Shown in pieces: positions 22,673 through 33,311 of a stretch of DNA of 64,000 nucleotides (its first letter is position 1; every line of letters starts with the position of its first letter). The translations under genes and the position numbers were made by a program. The notes under the pieces were generated by a model that had not been told where the DNA came from, did not search any database, and saw only the letters and a list, made by a program, of their open reading frames with translations. The stretch is taken from positions 1-64,000 of the forward strand of contig RXIC02000170.1 of assembly GCA_003952965.2 (NCBI GenBank), read 5' to 3'. The stretch comes from Morella rubra. Its lineage: Eukaryota; Streptophyta; Magnoliopsida; Fagales; Myricaceae.

Positions 22673-23647
22673 CGTGGTCCCCAAGTCCACGCCACAGTAG
22701 GCGAGAAAACGACGCGATAACGGCGCTGCACCGTTAGCCTGTCTTGGCGTTAGGTAGCAGACGTGGTCCTGGACCGGGTGAGTGACGACACGCACGGATC
22801 TAGAGACGGAGACCGTCAAGTCTCGCACCACGTGTCCTCCCTGGACAAAGAGTAAAATTATAAGCCGCCTCGAGGGCTACTAGTGCTATTACACGTGGGG
22901 TGGTTCTGGAAGCCTTGGTAAAGTTAAGAGGACAGCTCATACATGGAGCACGACGGACCAGTGCCGTTTTCTGCTGAATATTCAGAAACATGAGACTTTA
23001 CATGGAGATCCCGTCCAAAGAAACAACATTAAAAACTATGAATATTGTCCTACAACATTAGAAACTTGTATACTTCGGAATTTAATTAAAGGTTTGACTT
23101 GCACTGGAAATTATTATATAGCTTACAAGAAACAAAAAGAGGAACAAAAGGGAGAGAGAGAGACTTATATCTATGTACTAAATGAAATTTTAAAAGCGAA
23201 GAAGAAAAAAGGAACATATGGGGGACGCGTGTCCCGTCTAATCCACATGTTTGTGTCGGTTAAATGTTGTGTGGATCAATGCACGCCTGTTATAGTTGGA
23301 ATCTGCCACCAATTAGGACCGTCAATCTTAATAAAACTGAACTAACTATTTAATATTGTCGAGTTTTGCGGTTTCATCTTTTATCCGCCGAACTCATCAC
23401 GTGGAGTTGTCTGATTACAACTCCATTGGGTCTTAATTTAGCCTTTGAGAACCCTCTGAATTTACTCCGCCAACATGGTAAGCGGGAAACAAAATCCGCG
23501 CCGTTTTGAATTGTTACAAGTTTTTCAGACCTAAATGCTATTATTTTAGAATTAGGTATTTTATGAAAAATGTCTCACATAATAAATTTGAAAATATATT
23601 TATTAATAAATAAAGACTGTGTTACACCACACGCAAACGCACACGTG
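22673..23647. promoter_or_regulatory. G-box cluster, copy A
   Basis: Five CACGTG motifs at 22,673-22,678, 22,829-22,834, 22,892-22,897, 23,398-23,403 and 23,642-23,647, the first three in GC-rich DNA. G-boxes are core sites for plant bZIP (ABRE) and bHLH factors. The cluster lies 2.6-3.6 kb upstream of NF-YA and 2.7-3.7 kb beyond the SMR stop codon, so its target is not clear. The GC-rich open frames across 22,501-22,991 on both strands look like shadows. Confidence 0.45.
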
Positions 23648-24699
23648 TACCCGACTATTCTCTGTCGCGTAGTTTCTTAATTTCAGAATGTTCTCAATTG
23701 TGAATAAAATGCGTATCTTCAAGAATCCAATAAAATATCAGTCATAGGATGCGACACGCGAGTGTTGATTTTTCTCTTCTGTTTTTTGTCTTTTTCTTCC
23801 TCTGTTCAAGCGTCGGAGAGATTTTTTCACCCAAATGCGGAAAAGTGGTTAGGAAAAAAAGACAAACGTGGAACGTGTGGCCATGCAATCAAGAGAGATA
23901 AGTAATGGATTCGGGTGATATGTCTCAGTACATGAATCGCATTGACTTGTCCAGCAGTAAACAGTATTGGGTACAATCTTTATCCTATTCTGAACCTTTA
24001 ATCTAATGTCAGAGAATTCAGGCTTCTCTTTTTTCTTTGTCTTTTTTGGGAGGTAAGTAAGAGAGTTCAGTCTTTAGTGCCCTTTTTCTTTTTCTTTTTC
24101 TTTTTTTCCTTTTTAAGGGAAATTGGAGGCATTCATTTTTATAAAATACTCTCTTTGGGGCCTTTTTCCTTGATAATCTAAAAATTTAAAAGTGTTATTA
24201 ATTTTAGGTACGTTAAGTTGCTTAACTAATAATTTGTGAAGTATTTTTTTTTTTATAAATTAACAATTTGTGAAGTTATATACTTCACTGAGTTCACTTC
24301 AATGCGAAGTTTGAGATCTCACACAAGAACTGTTTGCATAAGCAGAAGCCTGAATCCCTAATCATGTAAAGTGGGTCAGATTGTCAGAAGGGTGTGTCAA
24401 GTGGACTGAAGCCCATCTTGATGGGCCACATGCTGGCCCATTTCAGGAGGAGTTCGACTTGAGATTATTTTTTATATTAATAAACTATCATCATTTCATT
24501 CCGAATCTTTCTAGATCCGTACAGGTAAAACTTCACGAGAATTGCACGATTTCGAGCTACGTGTGTCGGTGTGAACTGACTGAAATGATCACCGACCCGC
24601 ACGAGCTCCTTTATTGGATGATCTTTGCAGTACGCAGTTCGCACCATGATGAGTTACTTCTCTGACACATTAAATATACAAAATACCCTGACACCACCA
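23648..24699. other. Copy A spacer, no gene seen
   Basis: Polypyrimidine tract (CTTTTTCTTTTT type) at about 24,080-24,110 and AT-rich DNA. The open frame 24,381-24,665 changes at several residues between copies A, B and C with no sign of selection, so it is not called as a gene. Confidence 0.45.
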
Positions 24700-25505
24700 T
24701 GTAACCCACATCACCAGAACAGCTTGACTAACACTTTTCTTAATTTATTTTTTCAAATAATTATTACTAAGAAGTCGGTAGACTGTAATTCTCTTTAATT
24801 TTCTGTGCTCGCGATATAATTTATAAAGAGATATAATTTAGGGAGCGAGGCATAATAGATAAATTTTGTTACAAGGTTTATGGTGTCTAAAATTTTAGCC
24901 TAAATTAACTTGCTGGTTCCTGAAATTTTAGTGATTCTCAAATTAGTCTTTATAGTGAGTTTTTTTTTACGGACTTTTTCTGTGATTTGGATTAATTATC
25001 ATTTTAATTTCTTCATTAATTTAAATGACGGAAATTGCAAACATGATTAATAACTGTTACATCACGTTCAATGAAAAATAGACATATGAAGTATGGAAGC
25101 TGACTCGACTCTTCTAACTTGAAAAAATGGGCCTCACATGCTAAATGGATAAATTTAGTCTTTCTGTTCATTTAGTCACTTGGATTACTGTATCCATTTA
25201 GCACGTGAGGTCCACTTTTTTAAGTTAGGAGAGTCAGGTTAGTGTCTAATTTTTTCAATTGAGCGTGACATGGTAACTTTTAGCTATGTCGGCAATTTAC
25301 GTCATCCAAGTAAATAGAAAGATTAAACTGAAAATTAATCAAAACTACAGAAAAATCAATATGAAAAAACTTATCATAAAGATTAATCTAGAAATGGCAA
25401 AAACTTTAAAAACCGACAAAGCAATTTAATAATTAATATAAAATGATATAAAATACACATATTATATCTATCTCGGTTAAAAGTACATCGTACAAGTCGA
25501 GTAGA
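24700..25505 (+). repeat. Foldback repeat R1, copy A
   Basis: A core of about 530 bp (24,900-25,429) whose two halves are inverted relatives at roughly two-thirds identity: both begin AAATTR-TTTG and share TTAGTCTTTATAGT-like blocks. It contains paired inverted segments around GTCACTTGGAT. It looks like an old foldback or MITE-like element. A diverged direct relative, R2, lies at 27,752-28,390 on the other side of SMR. No coding capacity. Confidence 0.6.
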
Positions 25506-25996
25506 AGGTGGAAAGTAAAGTGTTAACCTTAATATTGTCACCGCTTAAATTGTCACCGACGCACCGATGTATCCAGGATACATGGAACGATAAGATTTCC
25601 AAGTCACTATCAGTGGAAAAGGGTGGTCAACATGCTCACGTTCGGCAATCGCTTTTCTTCTACTATTTTTTTTGCGTTGATTTTGCTGAGGAGAGTTTAG
25701 CAACAAAGAAACGATATGCCAAGAGAATAAAACTTACTGTACACACTCTGCGGTACTTCAATCTCCAAGGTCACAGACAGGCAAAGAGATAGCGTTCGAC
25801 AGGTTGGAATCATTCAGGAAATACACACACAATCGCCAACTGAAGTTAACTGATCTTAAACAAATCCTTAACGAAGCATATGGCCTATACACAGATCAAA
25901 CATACAAGAAAGAGCTACATGAACTGCATTTGCTGCTTTGCATGCCATTAACCATTCGAAACCAACGTACCGATCTTAGGATGTTACGAAGTCAAC

Positions 25997-26365
25997 TCAA
26001 ACCGGGATATTCTGAAATGCTAACAAGAAGAAAAGCTCTATATCCGGAGGAGCGAAAAAGGGTATTGGAGATCTATTTGATACGTAGCTTGAAGTAGTAC
26101 TACTTAACCTTCTCTTCTTTGGAGCAGGTGGACAAGACGAGGTCTCCGGTATTCTGAATCTTGAAGCCTTTGGTGTGGAACAGCCACTGATCACCAAATT
26201 ATCTACACCACTCATGCTCTTCTGGCCGGTGATCATGTCCCGTGAACTTTTGGAGCTTGAAGCAGCTTTGCGACCAGTACAGGGCAAATCCATTGGGGCT
26301 CCCCCGCATTTTGATTTGTCTTCTGCGCGCTTGTTTCGAGTACTGCTAGAAGCAGATGGTGCCAT
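25997..26365 (-). CDS. SMR: SIAMESE-RELATED cyclin-dependent-kinase inhibitor, copy A
   Basis: Single-exon gene of 122 residues, the usual form for SMRs. Family motifs in order: GCSTPKASRFRIPE at 61-74, CPPAPKKRR at 78-86 (also a basic nuclear-localisation-like stretch), and the C-terminal block PIPFFAPPDIELFF at 100-113. The N-terminal 60 residues are serine/lysine-rich and unconserved. SMR proteins bind CDK-cyclin complexes in the nucleus, block mitotic CDK activity and promote endoreplication. A TATA box (TTTTATAAAT) lies 84-93 bases upstream. The protein is identical to copy B. Expression and activity are inferred from the family. Confidence 0.93.
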   Translation of the reverse strand: MAPSASSSTRNKRAEDKSKCGGAPMDLPCTGRKAASSSKSSRDMITGQKSMSGVDNLVISGCSTPKASRFRIPETSSCPPAPKKRRLSSTTSSYVSNRSPIPFFAPPDIELFFLLAFQNIPV

Positions 26366-26448
26366 CTGAAGTGCTAGCTAGATGAAACTCCTGCTTAAGA
26401 TTTATCCCAAGAGAAGTTGAAAAGTACAACCTGCTATTCTAAAGTTCG

Positions 26449-26458
26449 ATTTATAAAA
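26449..26458 (-). promoter_or_regulatory. TATA box of SMR copy A
   Basis: TTTTATAAAT on the minus strand, 84 bases upstream of the ATG. The same sequence and spacing occur in copy B. Confidence 0.55.
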
Positions 26459-27067
26459 TGACCCTTTTTTGGCTTCTACTAAAACTCAGCTAGTGTCAGC
26501 GGAGACAGTACCAAACCACTAACCCCTTAAAACTGAGAGAGTAACCAGCAAAAACCCTCCAAAACACCAATTTCATAAACTATTTCAGAACTTTCCTGGA
26601 TAACTATTCGAGCGATTCAAAAGTTTCGGCCACACACCAAGTAGTTCCAAAAATTATGCTACGCGAGAACAACTACTACCACTACAAGATAAATTTTATT
26701 CAAACCCCTACCAAATCCTGATAAGATTGAGAGCCTTTTTGGACAGAGAAATTAATAACTATTAAGTGAAAACTTTGAAAATTCTAAATTTTTTCAAATG
26801 TCTAAGTATGATGATCATGTTTTTCTTAGAAGCACTTCCAAGAGCTTATATGCCACTTTACAAAAGGGGACAGAGAGAGATCGGCTTGCCATTCTTTTTT
26901 TATGGTCATAATAACTTTAAATCAAATTGGGGGTTCGTCTCCTGATTGGTATCCATCAATAATTTAGCATGTGGAGCCCAGCGCCTAATATCCCTGATCT
27001 GTATATTGAATGTAGGAATTACCAAGAACAATAGGTGGAATCAGCGGAAAGGAAAATCTGTCTTTGC
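26459..27067. other. SMR upstream flank, copy A
   Basis: Promoter side of SMR, including pyrimidine-rich leader sequence. No other gene is seen. The matching region in B (32,698-33,300) is well preserved near SMR but differs by scattered indels at 32,740-32,960, while C has lost most of it. Confidence 0.4.
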
Positions 27068-27222
27068 AACTTTACATAATTGTGCTATGGGCATGCAGAA
27101 GCTTTTCTGAGTTGGGCGTAGTATGTACAGATTCAACGTCTGGAAGGCACAATTATATGCGGCGGAAAAAGCAGATGAAGAATCTTGCAGGGGTAGCGAC
27201 AAGGCCATGATGTCGCAGGCTC
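27068..27222. repeat. Segment S, copy A
   Basis: About 150 bp containing GAGCCTGCGACATCATGGCC (reverse strand) and a coding-like frame MALSLPLQDSSSAFSAAYNC. It recurs at 31,022-31,190, 32,545-32,697 and 38,063-38,208. Function unknown; the frame has no recognised homologue. Confidence 0.6.
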
Positions 27223-27606
27223 TTAATTGCTATATTGTAGGAGAGAATTGAAATCATCTACAATTCTATACTCGAATTGCGTGATAAAATTCGAGAAAAG
27301 ATAAACACTAGACTCCATTATAAAACTCATAATGTTTGAAATTTTATATGATTAAATATTAGAGAAATTTACAAATTACACACTAATTTTAGTAAACTTT
27401 TTAAAAAACTCAATTGGTTTGTCATTTTTGTATCAGAACTCACTCGACCCAACGCCGTTAGACTTGTTTAACCTAAAATTCACCCGTCCAATCGCAATGT
27501 GACATGTGTCATTAAATAAATAATAAATAAATAAATATTTTTTAAAATAAAAATAAATCTAAAATTAATAAAAAAACACATAATTAATTTAATATTAAAA
27601 AAAAAG

Positions 27607-27755
27607 ATGAGAGGATCGGGGACCCCCGATCCTTCCACGGTGGAATCCCCCCTCCACCTCTGGGCAGCCAGAGGAAGGGATCCTCCACCTCGGGCGATGG
27701 TCTGGGGGAGGTCCCCCAATCGCCCCAGAGTCGAGATGGAGGAGGGATCCTACAT
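27607..27755. repeat. GC-rich hairpin cluster, copy A
   Basis: A GC island inside AT-rich DNA made of successive short palindromes: GATCGGGGACCCCCGATC, CCACGGTGG, CTCTGGGCAGCCAGAG, and GGGGGAGGTCCCCC. It can extrude several stems. It is present in B (about 32,008-32,155) and partly deleted in C (37,690-37,790). Confidence 0.7.
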
Positions 27756-28390
27756 CACCAAAACAACTTGACTAACACTTTTCTTAATTTATTTTTTCAA
27801 ATAATTATTACTAGGAAGTTGGTAGATTGTAATTATGGTCGCGATATAATTTAGAAAGAGGGATATAATAGATAAACTTTGTTATAGGGTTTATGCCACC
27901 ACATCACGCCTAATGGAAAATAGACATGCGAAGCATGGAAGCTGATTCGACTCCCCAACTTAAAAAAGTGGGTCTCACGTGTTAAATGGATAAGTTTAGT
28001 CCCTTTGTTCATTTAGTCACTTGGATGACTACATCCGTTTAGCCCGTGAGGCCCACTTTTCTGGGACCTACTTTTTCAAGTTAGGGAGTCAGGTTAGCGT
28101 CCATGTTTTAAGTGTCAATTTTTTAATTGGGTGTGACATGATAACTTTTAGCCACGTCGGCAATTTATATCATCCAAGTAAATGGAAAGACTAAACTGAG
28201 AATTGGTCTAAACCATAAAAAGGCTCGTATGAAAAAACTTGCTATAGAGACTAATCTAAGAATTACAAAAACTCTAAAGACCGACAAAGTAATTTAACAG
28301 AAAATATTAAATAGTATAAAATACACATTATATCTAACTATATTCAAATTGTAACATACAATTCTAGTAGAAATTGCGAAGGAAAGTGTC
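27752..28390 (+). repeat. Foldback repeat R2, copy A
   Basis: Diverged direct relative of R1. Both open with CATCACCARAACARCTTGAC and close with a TATAAAATACACAT-type block followed by AAATTGTCACCG. R2 lacks part of the second inverted half. Together R1 and R2 bracket the SMR gene in the same orientation. Confidence 0.55.
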
Positions 28391-28571
28391 AAACCTTAAA
28401 TTGTCACCGTAACTGGGAAATAACGTCGAATAAGAATTTGTCTCAAAACTCGTATTGAAACCGTTTATTAAACATCTAAGAATTACAAAAACTCTAAAGA
28501 CCGACAAAGTAATTTAACAGAAAATATTAAATAGTATAAAATACACATTATATCTAACTATATTCAAATTG
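28254..28571. repeat. 98-bp block repeated 220 bp apart
   Basis: 28,254-28,351 is repeated at 28,474-28,571, both starting ATCTAAGAATTACAAAAACT and ending ATTCAAATTG. The partner region in arm B has only one copy. The second copy marks where the left arm stops matching cleanly. Confidence 0.85.
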
Positions 28572-31019
28572 CTGCAACACACCAATATCCTCACCGATGT
28601 AGTTCTCAGAGAAATGACCGATAGGAAAGGAGCGATAAAATTTCTAAAGTACACTAAATTGTTCAGCCGACGCTAAGAGCTGGTTCAAACACGACTCCAC
28701 CAGACATTCGTAGCAACTCCCTTTTCACTATTACCATGGTATATTCGGATCAGATTTTCTATAAATTTCACTATTGCAGTGCGAAGTAATGGACCGCAAA
28801 GCAAAGTGGGTTTCTAGACACACGACTATTCCACAGTTACGGACAAAGAAACAAACCACTTTTTCCGCTAACTATTTTTTTTGCGTGTGATTTTGACTGA
28901 CCAGAGATATATTGACCTCTAGGCAAGATGCAAGGCAAGTGTCAAAATAGTCCGTCATATCATAAAGGTTAAGAGCGGATATGCATAAATTGTGCCTTAT
29001 GTTAGCATTGCTCCATAAATCACACGTGTCCTGAGTTGAGAGTGCACATTATACGATCGAGTCTGACTGGAAAAAGCCGAACTAAGCGCTGAGAGCAATG
29101 ACAATTAGGATATAAGCGACGCGTGCAAAAAATGCAGATAAGAATATTCGCAGGCTTTCATATAGAGCTAACCCCATCTGAACTAGCAGCACAGATCATG
29201 AGCTTCAATCAGCGAGCTACTTATGCTCAATTCTCATCATAACTCAGGCTAATATAAGTAGCTTAATGTGTCTCAAATTCAACCCTATATTAAATAGACG
29301 TCAATAAACAATATCCATCACGTTAATTACGTAGAGCAAGACATCATTAATACACACTCTTAGTTAGTATGAAACTAACAGACTTCCAATCATATCATTG
29401 TTACCCGTAACCTGAAATCAGATTGCTAATGATTGTTTTCTCTCGTGAGAATCTGTCAAAAATTGTTGGCTATTATAGGTTTCGGTCATGATATGTCTAT
29501 GAAGTAAAATTAAATCATTTTTAATTGGTGGGAAATGATACCCTCATTAGTGCCAAATCTCCAGCTCTTAATATTGAGATAGATTCTACACTATCTGATT
29601 ATACCACATTCGGTGGTCACGCCTCTAGTTCCATCAACAGCGGTGATCAGAATTCAGTACACCACACGGTCTTTATCTAAATTAAGGCAAATGTGGAGCG
29701 ACGATCGTGCAATACACTGACAGGAGCGGCACCTGCAGTAATCATCAGACAATTCTACGAGTATCTAAAAAATGAAAAAGTCGGGAGAAGATACGTTCGG
29801 AGTTTGCCCAATATTAATTTAAACACTATCCAAAGAACAGATTAACGTTGATCTGAAGAGATTCATAGAGAAAGAACGCGAGTAGATTCCGTCTACTGAG
29901 AGTGTCTGTACTCATGAGATGCAGTCAGATCTCCTCACATCAGCATTACTACATTCCTCTTATAAAACGAAAAGCTTCGTGAATGCTCGTTCTTAAGTTT
30001 CTCTAGCAAAAAGCCAGTGGATTCCGCACGTGTGAGAGGATGGGTGGTGGGCTCGAGGAGAGCGAGGGAGCGAGGATGTCATGTCCACGCATCAAACTTT
30101 CTAGCCGCCGTCACAAATTTTCATACATTCACTGCATCTGTTAGTATCAGCCCACTCGTCATCTGGTTAGAATGGGGAGAGGGGTGCTCGTCGTCTGGTT
30201 TGTGCGCTGCCTGCCTCACAGTGGTAGTTCTAGTATTAAGCAGCTGGAGGACTATCAGGCCAAATTGCTTCTTTAATCCATGTCAACTCCTGCATCTTAG
30301 TCCTACTGGATGAATCAAGTGGGTACATAACTGAATTCGTGCTACACTCTTGACCTCAAATCTCTCTGGCCCCTCTTGTCTTTGTTTTGAGAGAGATCAC
30401 CAAATTTACCCCCCCCCCCACGTCAGGACTCACGCCACCCTCTCGCTCTCGCCCCCCCCCGAATATTGCGACCGGTGCAGCTTGAAGGTATTTAAGTGTG
30501 AGAATAGTTTTGTATGGTACCGCGTATACATGCTCGCGCCTCTCCTGAGCAACCACATTCCTGCCCACACACTCCTGGGCCTTCTTTTCTACCCCGACCC
30601 CCTCAAGACAACTCCTCGTCCCTGCAATTCTGCCACAACGACCACTATCCGCTTCTCTTTTTAAACCGTCTCGGCCCGCTCCCATGGATAGGCGCCTCAG
30701 TTCCCATCTCTCATTTGAACTCCGTGTGGTCTCGTCCCCTGTTGTGCAGCGTGCCCCATTGCTTAATCAAGATGGTAGAATTCTAAGAGGAATAGGCACA
30801 AAGAGGGATCATTCACCATTTAAAGCTGTTTATATTTAACCATATAAATTTTCAGACATTATGAGCAATATAGCAACTTTGATTTCGGAAAAAACTTGAT
30901 CAGCGCAGTCAAACTAAGTGTAGATTTTTCTTCTAAAAGAGTTGTTATATGCTCATCTGGTGAAATTTTAGCTCTTAATAAAGAATTGCAATTAAGCATC
31001 ATGCTGAGATGGGTTAGCT
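28572..31019. other. Palindrome centre, noisy and mostly unassigned
   Basis: From 28,572 to about 29,200 the sequence is a recognisable but badly corrupted, lengthened version of the reverse complement of 31,020-31,360. Landmarks in order: CACCGATGTA, ACGATA/GCGATAAAATTT, CTATTTTTTTTGCGT, ATATGC-ATAATTGTGC, GAGTTG, ACAATTA, GCAGATAA, GAGCTAACCCC. From 29,200 to 30,000 similarity becomes uncertain. From 30,340 to 30,780 the plus strand is C-rich, with runs of nine or more C. No gene was recognised anywhere in it. Confidence 0.6.
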
Positions 31020-31021
31020 AA

Positions 31022-31362
31022 GAGCCTGCGAAATCATGAGCTTGTGGCTACCTCTTCAAGATTCTTTATCTGCTTTTTCCGCCGCTTATAATTGTGCCTT
31101 CCAGGCGTTGAGTCAGTACATACTACGCCCAACTCAGAAAAGCTTCTGCATGCCCATAGCACAATTATTGGCATATCGTTTCTTTGTTGCGAATCTAAAC
31201 TTTGCTTTGGGTCAACCTCAGCAAAATCAACGCAAAAAAAATAGTAGAGGAAAAGCGATTGCCGAACGTGAGCGTGTTGACCACCCTTTTCCACTGATAG
31301 TGACTTTGAAATCTTATCGTTCCATGTATCCTGGATACATCGGTGAGTCGGTGACAATTTAA
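31022..31362. repeat. Middle S-T segment lacking SMR
   Basis: Segment S (31,022-31,186) runs directly into segment T (GGCATATCGTTTCTTTGTTG, then CAACGCAAAAAAAATAGTAG). In A, B and C the SMR gene lies between these two. The join is CACAATTAT to TGGCATATCG with no canonical splice signals in the longer versions, so it reads as an SMR-less version of the locus. It also has an extra stretch, TTTGCTTTGGGTCAAC, absent from T in A, B and C. Confidence 0.65.
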
Positions 31363-31379
31363 GGGTTTGGTTTGACACT

Positions 31380-32008
31380 TTCCTTCGCAATTTCTACTAG
31401 AATTGTATGTTACAATTTGAATATAGTTAGATATAATGTGTATTTTATACTATTTAATATTTTCTGTTAAATTACTTTGTCGGTCTTTAGAGTTTTTGTA
31501 ATTCTTAGATTAGTCTCTATAGCAAGTTTTTTCATACGAGCCTTTTTATGGTTTAGACCAATTCTCAGTTTAGTCTTTCCATTTACTTGGATGATGTAAA
31601 TTGCCGACGTGGCTAAAAGTTATCATGTCACACCCAATTAAAAAATCGACACTTAAAACATGGACGCTAACCTGACTCCCTAACTTGAAAAAGTAGGTCC
31701 CAGAAAAGTGGGCCTCACGGGCTAAACGGATGTAGTCATCCAAGTGACTACATGAACAAAGGGACTAAACTTATCCATTTAACACGTGAGACCCACTTTT
31801 TTAAGTTGGGGAGTCGAATCAGCTTCCATGCTTCGCGTGTCTATTTTCCATTAGGCGTGATGTGGTGGCATAAACCCTATAACAAAGTTTATCTATTATA
31901 TCCCTCTTTCTAAATTATATCACGACCATAATTACAATCTACCGACTTCCTAGTAATAATTATTTGAAAAAATAAATTAAGAAAAGTGTTAGTCAAGTTG
32001 TTTTGGTG
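31380..32008 (-). repeat. Foldback repeat R2, copy B
   Basis: Reverse complement of 27,752-28,390, with inverted blocks around GTCATCCAAGTGACTACATG. No coding capacity. Confidence 0.55.
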
Positions 32009-32155
32009 ATGTAGGATCCCTCCTCCATCTCGACTCTGGGGCGATTGGGGGACCTCCCCCAGACCATCGCCCGAGGTGGAGGATCCCTTCCTCTGGCTGC
32101 CCAGAGGTGGAGGGGGGATTCCACCGTGGAAGGATCGGGGGTCCCCGATCCTCTC
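32009..32155. repeat. GC-rich hairpin cluster, copy B
   Basis: Mirror of the cluster at 27,607-27,755 with the same palindromes intact, including GATCGGGGGTCCCCGATC. Confidence 0.7.
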
Positions 32156-32544
32156 ATCTTCTTTTTTTAATATTAAATTAATTATGTGTTTTTTTATTAA
32201 TTTTAGATTTATTTTTATTTTAAAAAAATATTTATTTATTTATTATTTATTTTAATGACACATGTCACATTGCGATTGGACGGGATGAATTTTAGGTTAA
32301 ACAAGTCTAACGGCGTTGGGTCGAGTGAGTTCTGATACAAAAATGACAAACCAATTGAGTTTTTTAAAAAGTTTACTAAAATTAGTGTGTAATTTGTAAA
32401 TTTCTCTAATATTTAATCATATAAAATTTCAAACATTATGAGTTTTATAATGGAGTCTAGTGTTTATCTTTTCTCGAATTTTATCACGCAATTCGAGTAT
32501 AGAATTGTAGATGATTTCAATTCTCTCCTACAATATAGCAATTA

Positions 32545-32697
32545 AGAGCCTGCGACATCATGGCCTTGTCGCTACCCCTGCAAGATTCTTCATCTGCTTT
32601 TTCCGCCGCATATAATTGTGCCTTCCAGACGTTGAATCTGTACATACTACGCCCAACTCAGAAAAGCTTCTGCATGCCCATAGCACAATTATGTAAA
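32545..32697. repeat. Segment S, copy B
   Basis: Same 150-bp segment as 27,068-27,222, followed here by GTAAAGTTGCAAAG and the SMR upstream flank. Confidence 0.6.
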
Positions 32698-33301
32698 GTT
32701 GCAAAGACAGATTTTCCTTTCCGCTGATTCCACCTTTGTTCTTGGTAATTCAGATCTACATTCAATATACAGAAATTAGGATATTAGGCGCTGAGGCGAA
32801 CCCTAAATTATTGATGGATTTAAATCATTATGACCATAAAAACCCCCAATTTGATTTAAAGTTATTATGACCATAAAAAAAGAATGGCAAGCATCTCTCT
32901 CTTGGAAGTTTCTAAGAAATATAAGCATCTTGATCATCATACTTAGAATTGATGATACTTAGACATTTAAATTTTCAAAGTTCAAAGTTTTCACTTAATA
33001 GTTATTAATTTCTCTGTCCAAAAAGGCTCTCAATCTTATCAGGATTTGGTAGGGGTTTGAATAAAATTTATCTTGTAGTGGTAGTAGTTGTTCTCGCGTA
33101 GCATAATTTTTGGAACTACTTGGTGTGTGGCCGAAACTTTTGAATCGCTCGAATAGTTATCCAGGAAAGTTCTGAAATAGTTTATGAAATTGGTGTTTTG
33201 GAGGGTTTTTGCTGGTTACTCTCTCAGTTTTAAGGGGTTAGTGGTTTGGTACTGTCTCCGCTGACACTAGCTGAGTTTTAGTAGAAGCCAAAAAAGGGTC
33301 A
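32698..33301 (+). other. SMR upstream flank, copy B
   Basis: Promoter side of SMR. Between about 32,740 and 32,960 it differs from copy A by scattered indels and a partly repeated phrase (GATTTAAATCATTATGACCA followed by GATTTAAAGTTATTATGACC). It is otherwise the reverse complement of A. No other gene is seen. Confidence 0.4.
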
Positions 33302-33311
33302 TTTTATAAAT
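33302..33311 (+). promoter_or_regulatory. TATA box of SMR copy B
   Basis: TTTTATAAAT, 84 bases upstream of the ATG at 33,395, at suitable core-promoter spacing. Confidence 0.55.

Larger units (their letters stand above)
22490..28400 (+). repeat. SMR repeat unit, copy A (inner left arm)
   Basis: Inverted match to copy B (31,020-37,297) with coordinate sum 59,760, and to copy C (37,298-42,415) with sum about 64,876. Between 24,381 and 26,369 the A-B offset is constant, so there are no net indels over 2 kb. Order on the plus strand: G-box cluster, poly-purine spacer, foldback repeat R1, SMR in reverse, segment S, GC-rich hairpin cluster, foldback repeat R2. Confidence 0.93.

Noticed and set aside
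22501-22991. Overlapping GC-rich open frames on both strands
   Set aside because: Several overlap each other on both strands, which is typical of GC-rich non-coding DNA. The G-boxes suggest regulatory sequence instead.
24381-24665. 94-codon open frame conserved in all three SMR units
   Set aside because: Several amino-acid changes between copies and no homology; most likely chance.
30017-30786. Several open frames of 90-109 codons in the centre
   Set aside because: They fall in sequence of doubtful quality with homopolymer C runs, overlap on both strands, and have no recognisable features.
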